From NCBI GenBank assembly GCA_905211675.1, contig CAJMBP010000012.1, forward strand, positions 1 to 29,219: a stretch of 29,219 nucleotides of DNA, in the 5' to 3' direction. Below the pieces are notes generated by a model. It was given only the letters and a program-made list of their open reading frames with translations, was not told where the DNA came from and searched no databases. The position numbers and the translations under genes are program-made. The first letter of the stretch is position 1; each line of letters begins with the position of its first letter. Origin of the DNA: an uncultured Oscillospiraceae bacterium. GTDB lineage: Bacteria > Bacillota > Clostridia > Oscillospirales > Acutalibacteraceae. Below, piece after piece: positions 1 to 7,904 of this stretch.

Positions 1-429
1 GAGGGTCAGGACCCCGATAAAGATATAAGCTTTTACATTAACAGCCCCGGCGGTTCCGTATCTTCCGGTCTTGCAATTTATGATACAATGCAGTATATAA
101 AATGCGATGTCAGCACTATTTGTATGGGCATGGCGGCGTCTATGGGTGCTTTTCTGCTGTCTTCGGGCGCAAAGGGCAAGCGTTATGCATTGCCTAACAG
201 TGAAATTATGATACATCAGCCGTTGGGCGGCGCTCAAGGTCAGGCAACCGATGTTATCATTCACGCTAATCATATTAAGCGCACCCGTAGCAACCTGAAT
301 AAAATCTTATCGGAAAACACCGGTAAGCCTATTGAAATCATTGAAAAAGACACCGAGCGTGATAATTTTATGTCTGCGGCCGAGGCGGCAGAATACGGTC
401 TTATTGACAAGGTTATTACTAAAAGATAA
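1..429 (+). CDS. clpP: ATP-dependent Clp protease proteolytic subunit ClpP (5' truncated by window edge)
   Basis: Serine peptidase that forms the tetradecameric chamber of the ClpXP and ClpAP/ClpCP proteases in the cytoplasm. The reading frame is open from the first base of the window, so about the first 55-60 residues are missing and 142 residues are visible. The visible part begins just before the conserved YINSPGGSV segment. The catalytic triad is intact: Ser in MAASMG (codon 139-141), His in MIHQPLGG (codon 214-216) and Asp in EKDTERD (codon 349-351). The family C-terminal FMSAAEAAEYGLIDKV segment is present. The gene is followed after 12 bases by clpX, the usual clpP-clpX operon order. 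Identification is secure; only the N-terminus cannot be judged. Confidence 0.97.
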   Translation, partial: EGQDPDKDISFYINSPGGSVSSGLAIYDTMQYIKCDVSTICMGMAASMGAFLLSSGAKGKRYALPNSEIMIHQPLGGAQGQATDVIIHANHIKRTRSNLNKILSENTGKPIEIIEKDTERDNFMSAAEAAEYGLIDKVITKR

Positions 430-441
430 GAGGTACACCGA

Positions 442-1677
442 ATGTCCAAAGACATCGATTTAGAAATACGCTGTTCTTTTTGCGGCAAAACGCAAGATGA
501 GGTTAACCGACTTATAGAGGGCCCAGGCGTATATATCTGCGACAGCTGTATTAACTTTTGTTCTTCTTTGCTGTTTGACGATGAAAACGCTTACAAGGAA
601 AAAAAGAAAAGCAAAAAGCAGCCCGAAAAGGTTTTGCCGAAGCCCAAAGAGATTAAGTCTTTGCTTGACGAGTATGTAATCGGTCAGGATGAGGCAAAAA
701 AAACCCTTTCGGTTGCCGTTTACAATCACTATAAGCGGGTTTACAAAAATGCCGATTCGGATGTTGAAATTGCAAAAAGCAATGTGCTTATGCTGGGTCC
801 TACCGGTGTGGGTAAAACCTTGCTTGCGCAGACCCTTGCAAAAATTATTGATGTTCCGATTGCCATAACCGATGCTACAACCCTTACCGAAGCGGGCTAT
901 GTCGGCGAAGATGTTGAAAATATACTGCTTCGTCTTATTCAGGCGGCCGATTACGACATCGAAAAGGCAGAGCACGGTATCATATATGTAGATGAAATTG
1001 ACAAAATTTCCCGCAAAAGCGAAAACGCTTCGATTACCCGTGATGTAAGCGGCGAGGGCGTTCAACAGGCACTGCTTAAAATTCTTGAGGGTACTGTTTC
1101 AAATGTTCCGCCGCAGGGCGGCAGAAAGCACCCTCAACAAGAGTTTATACAAATCGATACCACAAATATACTGTTTATTTGCGCAGGTGCGTTTGAGGGT
1201 ATCGACAAGGTGATCGAACGGCGTATCGGTGGCAGCAGTTTGGGGTTCGGAGCCGATGTAAAATCTTCCAAGAGTATTGAGGCTCAACAGCTGTCAAAGC
1301 TTGCAACCCATCAGGATCTGGTTAAATTCGGTCTTATACCCGAGCTTGTAGGCAGATTACCCATTATCACCACACTCGACGCTATGAATAAAGATGTTCT
1401 TATTCGCATTATGACCGAACCCAAAAACTCTATCGTTAAGCAATATCAGGCGCTTTTTGCTCTTGATAACATTAAGCTTGACTTTGAAAAAGAGGCGCTT
1501 GAAAAAATAGCGGAGCTTACCATCAAAAACAAAACGGGAGCGCGCGGTCTGCGTTCGGTAATTGAAGGCATATTACAGGAGCTTATGTTTGAAATGCCTT
1601 CAAAAGAAGATATTGCCGAAATTATTATTACGCCCGAAACTGTAGAAGGCGGTAAGCCGAAAACAGTGAATAAATAA
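442..1677 (+). CDS. clpX: ATP-dependent Clp protease ATP-binding subunit ClpX
   Basis: AAA+ unfoldase that recognises, unfolds and feeds substrates into ClpP. The 411-residue protein has the usual length and domain order. The N-terminal zinc-binding domain has Cys11, Cys14, Cys33 and Cys36. Walker A GPTGVGKT is at residues 119-126, the GYVG pore loop at 152-155 and Walker B with D184/E185. The ClpP-docking loop is LGF at 267-269, in place of the IGF of the E. coli protein. A C-terminal small domain with the sensor-2 GARGLRS motif follows. The start is set by an AAGAGG ribosome site at 428-433. The gene ends at a strong terminator, so clpPX appears to be a closed unit; lon and ysxC/engB, which follow clpX in Bacillus, are absent here. 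Confidence 0.98.
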   Translation: MSKDIDLEIRCSFCGKTQDEVNRLIEGPGVYICDSCINFCSSLLFDDENAYKEKKKSKKQPEKVLPKPKEIKSLLDEYVIGQDEAKKTLSVAVYNHYKRVYKNADSDVEIAKSNVLMLGPTGVGKTLLAQTLAKIIDVPIAITDATTLTEAGYVGEDVENILLRLIQAADYDIEKAEHGIIYVDEIDKISRKSENASITRDVSGEGVQQALLKILEGTVSNVPPQGGRKHPQQEFIQIDTTNILFICAGAFEGIDKVIERRIGGSSLGFGADVKSSKSIEAQQLSKLATHQDLVKFGLIPELVGRLPIITTLDAMNKDVLIRIMTEPKNSIVKQYQALFALDNIKLDFEKEALEKIAELTIKNKTGARGLRSVIEGILQELMFEMPSKEDIAEIIITPETVEGGKPKTVNK

Positions 1678-1687
1678 TTTTAAAAAT

Positions 1688-1725
1688 AAAGCAACAACTG
1701 TTAAATTTCGGTTGTTGCTTTTTGT
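1688..1725 (+). terminator. Intrinsic terminator after clpX
   Basis: An 11-bp perfect stem (1688-1698 with 1711-1721) with a 12-base loop runs into a T-rich stretch, 10 bases after the clpX stop codon. Confidence 0.93.
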
Positions 1726-1749
1726 ATCAATACAATCAAATTCTGAATA

Positions 1750-1793
1750 GCACAAAATAAAACAGAAAACATACACAAATTATGTTTTCTGTT
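1750..1793 (-). terminator. Second hairpin between clpX and tRNA-Gly, terminator-like on the minus strand
   Basis: Perfect 13-bp inverted repeat (1761-1773 with 1781-1793) with a 7-base loop. Read on the minus strand it is followed by TTTTATTTT, so it could stop transcription coming from the tRNA gene. On the plus strand only three T residues follow, making it a weaker back-up for clpX. Confidence 0.7.
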
Positions 1794-1842
1794 TGCTTCC
1801 AAAGCCACAAAGGCAAGTTGAGAGAATAGTGAAAGATAAAAA

Positions 1843-1871
1843 GTAAAGCCCCAAAGACTACCGCCTTTGGG
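1843..1871 (-). terminator. tRNA-Gly(TCC) trailer hairpin
   Basis: A 7-bp stem CCCAAAG/CTTTGGG (1850-1856 with 1865-1871) lies 4 bases beyond the tRNA 3' end on the minus strand and is followed there by GCTTTACTTTTT. It aligns with the hairpin trailing tRNA-Leu at 21726-21751 (see findings). Confidence 0.7.
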
Positions 1872-1875
1872 ACTT

Positions 1876-1950
1876 TGGAGCAGGTGATGGGAATCGAACC
1901 CACATAGCCAGCTTGGAAGGCTGGAATTCTAGCCATTGAACTACACCTGC
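1876..1950 (-). tRNA. tRNA-Gly, anticodon TCC
   Basis: The minus strand folds into a standard cloverleaf: acceptor stem GCAGGTG/CACCTGC, anticodon loop with TCC, T-loop GGTTCGATTCC and an encoded CCA end. It is 75 nt including CCA and has its own promoter just upstream. Confidence 0.97.
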
Positions 1951-1966
1951 ATTTGCAACGCAAAAT

Positions 1967-1995
1967 ATAATACCATATAAATCTCTTACAGTCAA
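1967..1995 (-). promoter_or_regulatory. Sigma-A promoter of tRNA-Gly(TCC)
   Basis: Reading the minus strand, TTGACT (1990-1995) and TATTAT (1967-1972) are separated by exactly 17 bp, ending 16 bases before the mature tRNA 5' end. Confidence 0.85.
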
Positions 1996-2046
1996 GTATT
2001 TTTGTAAAATTATTTTAATTTATTACATAATTAGTGCTCGTTTTAA

Positions 2047-2075
2047 TTGACATTATTGCCTTTATTTGTTACAAT
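2047..2075 (+). promoter_or_regulatory. Sigma-A promoter of the yicC-rsgA-holA operon
   Basis: Consensus TTGACA (2047-2052) and TACAAT (2070-2075) with a 17-bp spacer. The predicted start near 2082 leaves a 5' leader of only about 14-40 nt, depending on the yicC start codon. Confidence 0.88.
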
Positions 2076-2095
2076 ATTAAAATAACTATAACTGT

Positions 2096-2986
2096 GTGGT
2101 GATTATTACGGTTTCAAGTATGACCGGCTTCGGCCGAGGCAAAGCGTCGGGCGATGGTTTTAATATTACGGTTGAAATAAAAGCGGTAAACCATAGGTAC
2201 TTTGAATACAGCTCGAGACTACCGCGTGCATTTCAATTTTTAGATGACAGTCTTAAAGCACTTTGTCAGCAAAAAATTTCAAGGGGCAAGGTTGAACTGT
2301 CGGTTCAGATTGAAGATGTATCTTTAAACTCTGTTGAACTTTCGGTTAACGATACATACGCAGGCGCATATATTAAGGCTTTGCGTACACTTGCTAAAAA
2401 ATATCGGTTAAAAGATGACTTGAAAGCTTCATCATTTGTAGGCGATGCCGAAATTTTTAATGTCAAAAAGCGTGATCTTGACGAGGAAGTTGTAAAAGCA
2501 ATCGCAATAAAGGCGACAACCGAAGCGGTTGACAGCTTTATAAAAGCCCGAGCTGTCGAGGGTGAACGCTTGGTTTGCGATGTAAAGGGCAGAGCGGAAT
2601 ACATTTTAAAACAGGTTGATTTTGTTGAAGCCCGTTCACCCGAAACCGTGCGTGAATACCGCGGAAAGATTGAACAAAAAATCAAGGAGCTTATCGGCGA
2701 TGTGCAAATTGATGAGCAACGTCTGCTTACCGAAACCGCCATTTATGCCGATAAAATAGCCGTTGCGGAAGAAACGGTTCGGCTTAGAAGCCATATTTCT
2801 TCACTTTGCGCCTTACTTGATGAAGGCGGTGTTGTCGGCCGTAAGCTTGATTTTATCGTGCAGGAAATGAACCGTGAAACAAATACAATAGGTTCAAAAT
2901 CGCAAGACATTGAAATTAACAAGGTTGTTGTTGAAATTAAATCCGAGATTGAAAAAATTCGCGAGCAAATTCAAAACATAGAGTAA
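2096..2986 (+). CDS. yicC: YicC/YloC family endoribonuclease (RNase adapter-like)
   Basis: YicC/YloC family protein of 296 residues or slightly fewer; B. subtilis YloC is about 290. The N-terminal signature SSMTGFGRG and the segment KAVNHRYFEYSSRLPR are diagnostic, and the C-terminal half carries GRKLDFIVQEMNRETNTIGSKS of the DUF1732 domain. Family members cleave RNA and modulate decay of small RNAs in E. coli; the Clostridial role is inferred. The start is uncertain. GTG codons at 2096 and 2099 and ATG at 2120 are all in frame, and a GGTGAT element at 2098-2103 sits too far from the ATG to be a normal ribosome site. It heads the operon, 10 bases before remA. Confidence 0.92.
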   Translation: MVIITVSSMTGFGRGKASGDGFNITVEIKAVNHRYFEYSSRLPRAFQFLDDSLKALCQQKISRGKVELSVQIEDVSLNSVELSVNDTYAGAYIKALRTLAKKYRLKDDLKASSFVGDAEIFNVKKRDLDEEVVKAIAIKATTEAVDSFIKARAVEGERLVCDVKGRAEYILKQVDFVEARSPETVREYRGKIEQKIKELIGDVQIDEQRLLTETAIYADKIAVAEETVRLRSHISSLCALLDEGGVVGRKLDFIVQEMNRETNTIGSKSQDIEINKVVVEIKSEIEKIREQIQNIE

Positions 2987-2996
2987 GGGGTTATTT

Positions 2997-3266
2997 ATGC
3001 GACTTGTAAATATAGGCTTCGGTAATTTGGTGTCGGCTAACCGTATGATAGCAATAGTAAGTCCCGAGTCGGCGCCGATCAAACGCATTATACAAGATGC
3101 CAAGGAACGCGGCACTTTAATTGACGCCACACACGGCAGAAGAACAAGGGCGGTTATCATTACCGACAGCGACCATATAATTTTAACCTATTTACAATCC
3201 GAAACGGTAGCAAACAGGTTAAACGATGAAGATGTTGTTGACGATGAGGAGGAAACCGATGAATAA
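2997..3266 (+). CDS. remA: RemA/DUF370 family protein (extracellular matrix regulator-like)
   Basis: A DUF370/RemA protein of 89 residues, recognisable by NIGFGNLVSANRMIAIVSPESAPIKR and GTLIDATHGRRTRAVIITDSDHIIL. In Bacillus subtilis RemA is a DNA-binding activator of biofilm matrix and osmoprotection genes that forms ring-shaped oligomers. Whether that role holds here is inference. An acidic tail (EDVVDDEEETDE) follows the core. The same yicC-remA-gmk-rpoZ order occurs widely in Firmicutes. Its last 8 bases overlap gmk, implying translational coupling. A GGGG ribosome site lies 7-10 bases before the ATG. Confidence 0.95.
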   Translation: MRLVNIGFGNLVSANRMIAIVSPESAPIKRIIQDAKERGTLIDATHGRRTRAVIITDSDHIILTYLQSETVANRLNDEDVVDDEEETDE

Positions 3267-3864
3267 AGGCAGAGTTTTTATAATATCGGGGCCCTCGGGT
3301 TCGGGTAAGGATACGGTACTTAAAAAAGTGTTTGCCAAATGCCCCCAAATTGCCTTTTCGATTTCGTCAATAACAAGGCCTATGCGCGAGGGTGAAATAG
3401 AAGGTGAAAAATACAACTTTGTTTCACGCGAGCACTTTGAACAAATGATTAAATGCGGCCAGTTGCTTGAATATAATTCTTTTTTAGGTAATTATTACGG
3501 AACACCTAAGGAGCCTGTAATCAACTGCATTGAAAGCGGCAAAGATATTATTATTGAGGTTGATGTTAACGGCGCCGAGCAAATACGCAAAAAAATTCCC
3601 GATGCAGTCAGCATATTTATTATGCCGCCTTCATTAGAAATTTTAAAAAATCGGTTGTCCGCCCGCGGAACCGAAAAGGCCGATGTAATAGAAAAAAGGC
3701 TTAATGAGGCTCTTTCAGAAATAAAAAAAGCCTCCTGCTACGACTATATTGTAGTTAATGACATGCTTGATGAGGCTGTTGATGATGTAATGCATATTAT
3801 TACGGCAGACCGTTTTAAAACAGACCGTAACATAAATATTATAAATAAAGTTTTAGGCAAATAA
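3259..3864 (+). CDS. gmk: Guanylate kinase
   Basis: Catalyses GMP (or dGMP) + ATP to GDP + ADP in purine nucleotide supply. It has 201 residues, typical of the family. The P-loop GPSGSGKD is near the N-terminus, followed by the GMP-binding segment SSITRPMREGEIEGEKYNF and the lid RLSARGTEK. The start is fixed at ATG 3259 by a perfect AGGAGG at 3247-3252 with 6-base spacing. The frame stays open further upstream within remA, but translation there would lack a ribosome site and would prefix family-foreign residues. It overlaps the remA stop by 8 bases. Confidence 0.97.
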   Translation: MNKGRVFIISGPSGSGKDTVLKKVFAKCPQIAFSISSITRPMREGEIEGEKYNFVSREHFEQMIKCGQLLEYNSFLGNYYGTPKEPVINCIESGKDIIIEVDVNGAEQIRKKIPDAVSIFIMPPSLEILKNRLSARGTEKADVIEKRLNEALSEIKKASCYDYIVVNDMLDEAVDDVMHIITADRFKTDRNINIINKVLGK

Positions 3865-3882
3865 GAAAGGAAATGTTATATT

Positions 3883-4062
3883 ATGCTTAACAAAAATATC
3901 GGTAAACTTATAGATAATTATGAAAATCGCTATGCACTTGTAATGGATATTTCGAACTGTGCACGCGAAATTTCAAGCGAGGCAGAGCACAACGGTCAAA
4001 TTTTAACCGAAAAGCCTGTTAGTCTTGCCATTGACAAATTGGCAAATAAAAAGGGTTTTTAA
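3883..4062 (+). CDS. rpoZ: DNA-directed RNA polymerase omega subunit
   Basis: Small RNA polymerase subunit that helps assemble and stabilise the beta-prime subunit. The 59-residue frame contains the family core NRYALVMDISNCAREI and, after a short acidic loop, EKPVSLAIDKLANKK. It sits in the expected position right after gmk. It is a little shorter than the 65-75 residues usual in Firmicutes because the C-terminal tail is minimal. AGAAAGG lies at 3864-3870, a rather long 12 bases before the ATG. An earlier out-of-frame ATG at 3873 ends after five codons. In Bacillus the next gene would be coaBC; here priA follows directly. Confidence 0.93.
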   Translation: MLNKNIGKLIDNYENRYALVMDISNCAREISSEAEHNGQILTEKPVSLAIDKLANKKGF

Positions 4063-4093
4063 TTTATTTTAATTTTTATTGGGGAGGGTCGGC

Positions 4094-6514
4094 ATGAGTC
4101 GTTTTGTTGCAGAGGTTGTAATAGATGGCGCTGTCGGCTCTTTTGATAAGCGCTATACCTATTCTGTGCCCAATGCCTTAATCGGCAGGGCTGTTGCGGG
4201 GTGTCGTGTTACCGTGCCCTTCGGTATGGGAAATTCTAAAAAGCAAGGTATGATATTAAATGTTTTTGAGGGTGAAGTAACCTCAAAAACAAAAGAAATT
4301 TTGTCACTTACCGATACCGAACCCGTTTTAAACGATGAAATGATTAAAATGTGTGAATGGCTGAAAAGTAATGTATTCTGTACCTATTTTGACGCAATTC
4401 ATACAATGCTGCCTGCGGGTCTTAACTATAAACTTACCGATTTTTATTCGGTTAATGATGAATTTTGCGGTGTATCACTTTTAAACGACGCTGAAAAGCA
4501 AATTTTTGAATTCTTAAAATCAAACGGCGAACAACCGATAAAAAGAATACAACAGCTTTTTAATGATGCCGATATTCTGTTAAACTCGCTGTGTGATAAG
4601 CAGGCAATTTTAAAAAACACCGTGCCGAAACGCCGAATGAATGACCTTACACGGCGCTATGTCAGGTTGAGCGACAATAAATCCGATGCAAAGCTCACAT
4701 CAAGACAGCGTGAAATCATTGATATAGTTGAGGCAAGCGGCAGTGTTTCGGTAAAAGAATTACAGTATTTTACCGGTGTTTCGCTTTCGGTAATAAACAC
4801 ACTTGAAAAAAAGGGTATTTTAATATCCTTTGAAAAGCAGGAATTTCGAATTCCTTTCACGCAAAAAAACAGCGGCAGGTATGAAGAAATCGTATTAACC
4901 GCCGAACAGCAGGTCGCATTTAACGGCTTAAGCGGCTTAATTGACGGGCAAAACAGCGCTACCGCGCTTTTGTACGGCGTTACGGGAAGCGGCAAAACTC
5001 AGGTGTTTTTAAAGCTTGTTGACAAGGTGACGGCGCGAGGAGAGGGCGTTATAATTATGGTGCCCGAAATTGCGCTTACGCCGCAAATGATTAAAATATT
5101 CAGTTCGCGCTACGGCAGTAAAATTGCTGTTTTTCACAGTGCCATGTCATTAGGTCAGCGTATGGATGAATACAACCGTATTAAGCAGGGCAAGGCTCTT
5201 ATTGCAATAGGTACGCGAAGCGCTGTTTTTGCGCCATTTGCAAAATTAGGCTTGATAATTATTGATGAAGAACAGGAGCACACCTATAAATCTGAAAAAA
5301 GCCCTCGCTTTCATGCTCGAGATTTAGCACATTTTAGGTCGATATATCACAACTGCCTTTTGTGTCTTGCAAGCGCCACGCCTTCGGTTGAAAGCTACAG
5401 CAATGCTGTTGCGGGCCGATATAAGCTTTTTACACTTAAAGAACGGTACGGCAATGCAAAGCTACCGACAGTTCGCTTGGTTGATATGAAAAACGAATTT
5501 GCCGACGGCAACCCGTCGGACATAAGCCGTGAACTCGCCTGTGATGTAGAAAAAGCCCTGTCTGATAAAAAACAGGCGATTATTTTGCTCAACCGCAGAG
5601 GACATAATACATATATAACCTGCAATCAGTGCGGATGGGTTGCAAGCTGCGAAAATTGCAGTATATCGCTCACATACCATTCGGCAAACCGCCGCCTTAT
5701 GTGTCATTATTGCAATGCGTCACATATCTTGCCCGACAAATGCCCCGAGTGCGGAAGCGAGTTTTTGCATTTTGCAGGCTCGGGCACTCAAAAGCTTGAA
5801 CAGGAACTGAAACAGTTGTTTCCCGATGCGCGTATTTTACGGCTTGACGCCGACAGTACGGCAACCAAAGATTCCTACTCAACAAATCTTACGGCCTTCG
5901 GTAACGGTGAATATGATATAATGATAGGTACTCAAATGGTTGCTAAAGGGCTTGATTTTCCGCTTGTTACCGTTGTTGGCGTAATCGGAGCCGACCGAGC
6001 ACTTTACAGTGATGATTATCGCGGGTATGAGCGAACCTTCGCACTGCTAACTCAGGTTATAGGCAGAGCGGGCAGAGCTGACGATGCGGGCATTGCGGTT
6101 ATTCAAACCAATGACACGCAAAATAATGTCATACGCCTTGCTCAAATGCAAGATTATGATGCCTTTTACAAGGAAGAAATTTTAAATCGAAAGCTTATGA
6201 TTTTTCCGCCGTACTGTGATATTTGCATGATATTTGCACAGTCATCCGATGCAGATGCGGCGAAAGAAGCCGTAAACGAAATACTTTCAAATATTAAAAA
6301 ACTTGTAGAAGACGATTACAGCGATATTAAACTGATTATTTTAGGCCCTGCTCCCGCGGCAGTGGCGAAGGTTAATAATAAATATCGCTACCGTATGGTT
6401 ATTAAGGTTAAAAACAACGCCAGATTTCGTGATATGATAAAATCGGCAATAAGCATTAAGTTGAAAAACGATACTTATGTAGGCGTTGATATTAACCCTG
6501 AAATTATAATATAA
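4094..6514 (+). CDS. priA: Primosomal replication restart helicase PriA
   Basis: Superfamily 2 DNA helicase that recognises stalled forks and reloads the replicative helicase. The protein has 806 residues, matching the Bacillus length. The N-terminal 3'-DNA-binding domain carries DKRYTYSVP and CRVTVPFG. Walker A GVTGSGKT is at residues 295-302 and the DEEQEH box begins at D391. Eight cysteines in four CxxC pairs between residues 510 and 553 form the two-zinc insertion. Motifs V and VI follow as GTQMVAKGLDFPLVTVV and QVIGRAGRA. The start at ATG 4094 is supported by GGGGAGGG at 4081-4088; an in-frame TTG at 4079 would lie before that site and is rejected. Confidence 0.97.
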   Translation: MSRFVAEVVIDGAVGSFDKRYTYSVPNALIGRAVAGCRVTVPFGMGNSKKQGMILNVFEGEVTSKTKEILSLTDTEPVLNDEMIKMCEWLKSNVFCTYFDAIHTMLPAGLNYKLTDFYSVNDEFCGVSLLNDAEKQIFEFLKSNGEQPIKRIQQLFNDADILLNSLCDKQAILKNTVPKRRMNDLTRRYVRLSDNKSDAKLTSRQREIIDIVEASGSVSVKELQYFTGVSLSVINTLEKKGILISFEKQEFRIPFTQKNSGRYEEIVLTAEQQVAFNGLSGLIDGQNSATALLYGVTGSGKTQVFLKLVDKVTARGEGVIIMVPEIALTPQMIKIFSSRYGSKIAVFHSAMSLGQRMDEYNRIKQGKALIAIGTRSAVFAPFAKLGLIIIDEEQEHTYKSEKSPRFHARDLAHFRSIYHNCLLCLASATPSVESYSNAVAGRYKLFTLKERYGNAKLPTVRLVDMKNEFADGNPSDISRELACDVEKALSDKKQAIILLNRRGHNTYITCNQCGWVASCENCSISLTYHSANRRLMCHYCNASHILPDKCPECGSEFLHFAGSGTQKLEQELKQLFPDARILRLDADSTATKDSYSTNLTAFGNGEYDIMIGTQMVAKGLDFPLVTVVGVIGADRALYSDDYRGYERTFALLTQVIGRAGRADDAGIAVIQTNDTQNNVIRLAQMQDYDAFYKEEILNRKLMIFPPYCDICMIFAQSSDADAAKEAVNEILSNIKKLVEDDYSDIKLIILGPAPAAVAKVNNKYRYRMVIKVKNNARFRDMIKSAISIKLKNDTYVGVDINPEIII

Positions 6515-6527
6515 AAAGAGGAAAAAT

Positions 6528-6980
6528 ATGGCAAAGCGTAATATTGTAAAAATAGGTGACGATATTTTAAGAAAGGTATGCCGTACCCAGCTTACTTTTG
6601 ATGATAAGCTTCATACAATACTTGATGATATGAAAGAAACAATGTACGGTGCCGAGGGCGTAGGCCTTGCCGCGCCGCAGGTTGGAATTTTGCGCCGTTA
6701 TTGTATTGTTGATGTAGGTGACGGCTTAATAGAACTGATAAATCCCGTTATTATCGAAAACAGCAGCGAAACGCAGACGGGCAATGAGGGTTGTCTGTCA
6801 ATTCCCGACCGCAGTGAAATTGTGACAAGACCTATGAAGGTTAAGGTGCGCGCACAAAACAGATACGGTGAAAATATTGTGGTTGAGGGCGAAGGCCTTA
6901 AAGCACGCGCCTTATGCCATGAAATCGACCATCTTGACGGAGTTCTATACATTGATAAGGCCCAAAGGAGAAGAAAATAA
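6528..6980 (+). CDS. def: Peptide deformylase
   Basis: Metalloenzyme that removes the N-formyl group from nascent proteins. It has 150 residues and all three signature motifs: GVGLAAPQVG (44-53), EGCLS with metal ligand Cys89, and HEIDH with His131, Glu132 and His135. AAGAGG lies about 9 bases upstream of the ATG. Its stop codon directly abuts the fmt start, pairing the enzyme that removes the formyl group with the one that adds it, as in most bacteria. Confidence 0.98.
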   Translation: MAKRNIVKIGDDILRKVCRTQLTFDDKLHTILDDMKETMYGAEGVGLAAPQVGILRRYCIVDVGDGLIELINPVIIENSSETQTGNEGCLSIPDRSEIVTRPMKVKVRAQNRYGENIVVEGEGLKARALCHEIDHLDGVLYIDKAQRRRK

Positions 6981-7904
6981 ATGAAAATAGTTTTTATGGG
7001 CACGCCCGACTATGCGGCGGTAACTCTTCAAAAACTTATTGATGAAAAATTTGAGATATCGGCGGTTTTTGTACAGCCCGACAAGCCTGTGGGCCGCAAA
7101 CAAATTTTAACATCTCCGCCAACAAAGCTTTTGGCTCAAAAACACGGAATTCCGGTTTTTCAGCCCCAAACCCTTCGCGACGGCGAGGCTTATGAAATTT
7201 TAAAACAAATAAACCCCGATGTGATTTGTGTCGTTGCTTACGGAAAAATACTACCAAAAGAAATTTTAAGCCTGCCGAAATACGGTTGTATAAACGGTCA
7301 TGCATCGCTTTTGCCGCATCTTCGCGGTTCGGCGCCTATTCAGTGGGCTATAGTAAACGGCGACAAACAGACGGGCGTTACCACACAGCTTATGGATGAG
7401 GGTATTGATACGGGCGATATTTTAGAAACTGCTGTTACCGAAATCGGTGACGATGAAACTGCCGAGGAATTATTTGACCGCTTGGCCGTTATTTCTGCCG
7501 AGTTAATGGTATCTACCTTACAAAAGGCTAAAAGCGGTCTTCTTGAACCTAAAAAGCAGGATGAATCACAGGCTACCTATGCGCCTATTATTAAAAAAGA
7601 AATGGCTCATATTGATTTTTCAAAAACAGCGCAAGAGGTCTATAATACCGTTCGCGGCTTTTATTCATGGCCGTGTGCCTACTGTTTTATAAACGGCAAA
7701 AGAATTAAGGTTTTAAAGGCCGCAATTTCAAATCTTGAGTCAAATAAAAGCGGTGTTGTAATTAAAAATGACGAAAAACTGGTTATTTCCTGCGGGAAAG
7801 GGAGTATAGAGTTTATAACCGTTCAGCCCGAGGGCGGTAAGGCAATGAGTGCCAAGCAAATGCTTAACGGCAACAAAATAGAACTCGGAACGGCAGTGGA
7901 ATAA
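6981..7904 (+). CDS. fmt: Methionyl-tRNA formyltransferase
   Basis: Transfers a formyl group from 10-formyl-tetrahydrofolate to initiator Met-tRNA. The 307-residue protein has the N-terminal formyltransferase fold with INGHASLLPHLRGSAPI, including active-site Asn105 and His107, and the MDEGIDTGDIL signature. A C-terminal tRNA-binding domain follows (NTVRGFYSWPCAYCFINGKRIKV). The ribosome site AGGAGAAG lies within the end of def. The stop codon overlaps the rsmB start as TAATG, indicating translational coupling. Confidence 0.98.
   Translation: MKIVFMGTPDYAAVTLQKLIDEKFEISAVFVQPDKPVGRKQILTSPPTKLLAQKHGIPVFQPQTLRDGEAYEILKQINPDVICVVAYGKILPKEILSLPKYGCINGHASLLPHLRGSAPIQWAIVNGDKQTGVTTQLMDEGIDTGDILETAVTEIGDDETAEELFDRLAVISAELMVSTLQKAKSGLLEPKKQDESQATYAPIIKKEMAHIDFSKTAQEVYNTVRGFYSWPCAYCFINGKRIKVLKAAISNLESNKSGVVIKNDEKLVISCGKGSIEFITVQPEGGKAMSAKQMLNGNKIELGTAVE

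Noticed and set aside
460..1065. 201-codon open frame antisense to clpX
   Set aside because: It is the shadow of a highly conserved gene, with no ribosome site and no recognisable protein family.
1736..1963. Open frame on the minus strand spanning the tRNA-Gly gene
   Set aside because: It translates through a clear cloverleaf and its promoter-proximal region; it is chance.
2305..2742. 145-codon open frame antisense to yicC
   Set aside because: Low-complexity Ser/Thr-rich translation produced by the opposite strand of yicC; no domain, no start signal.
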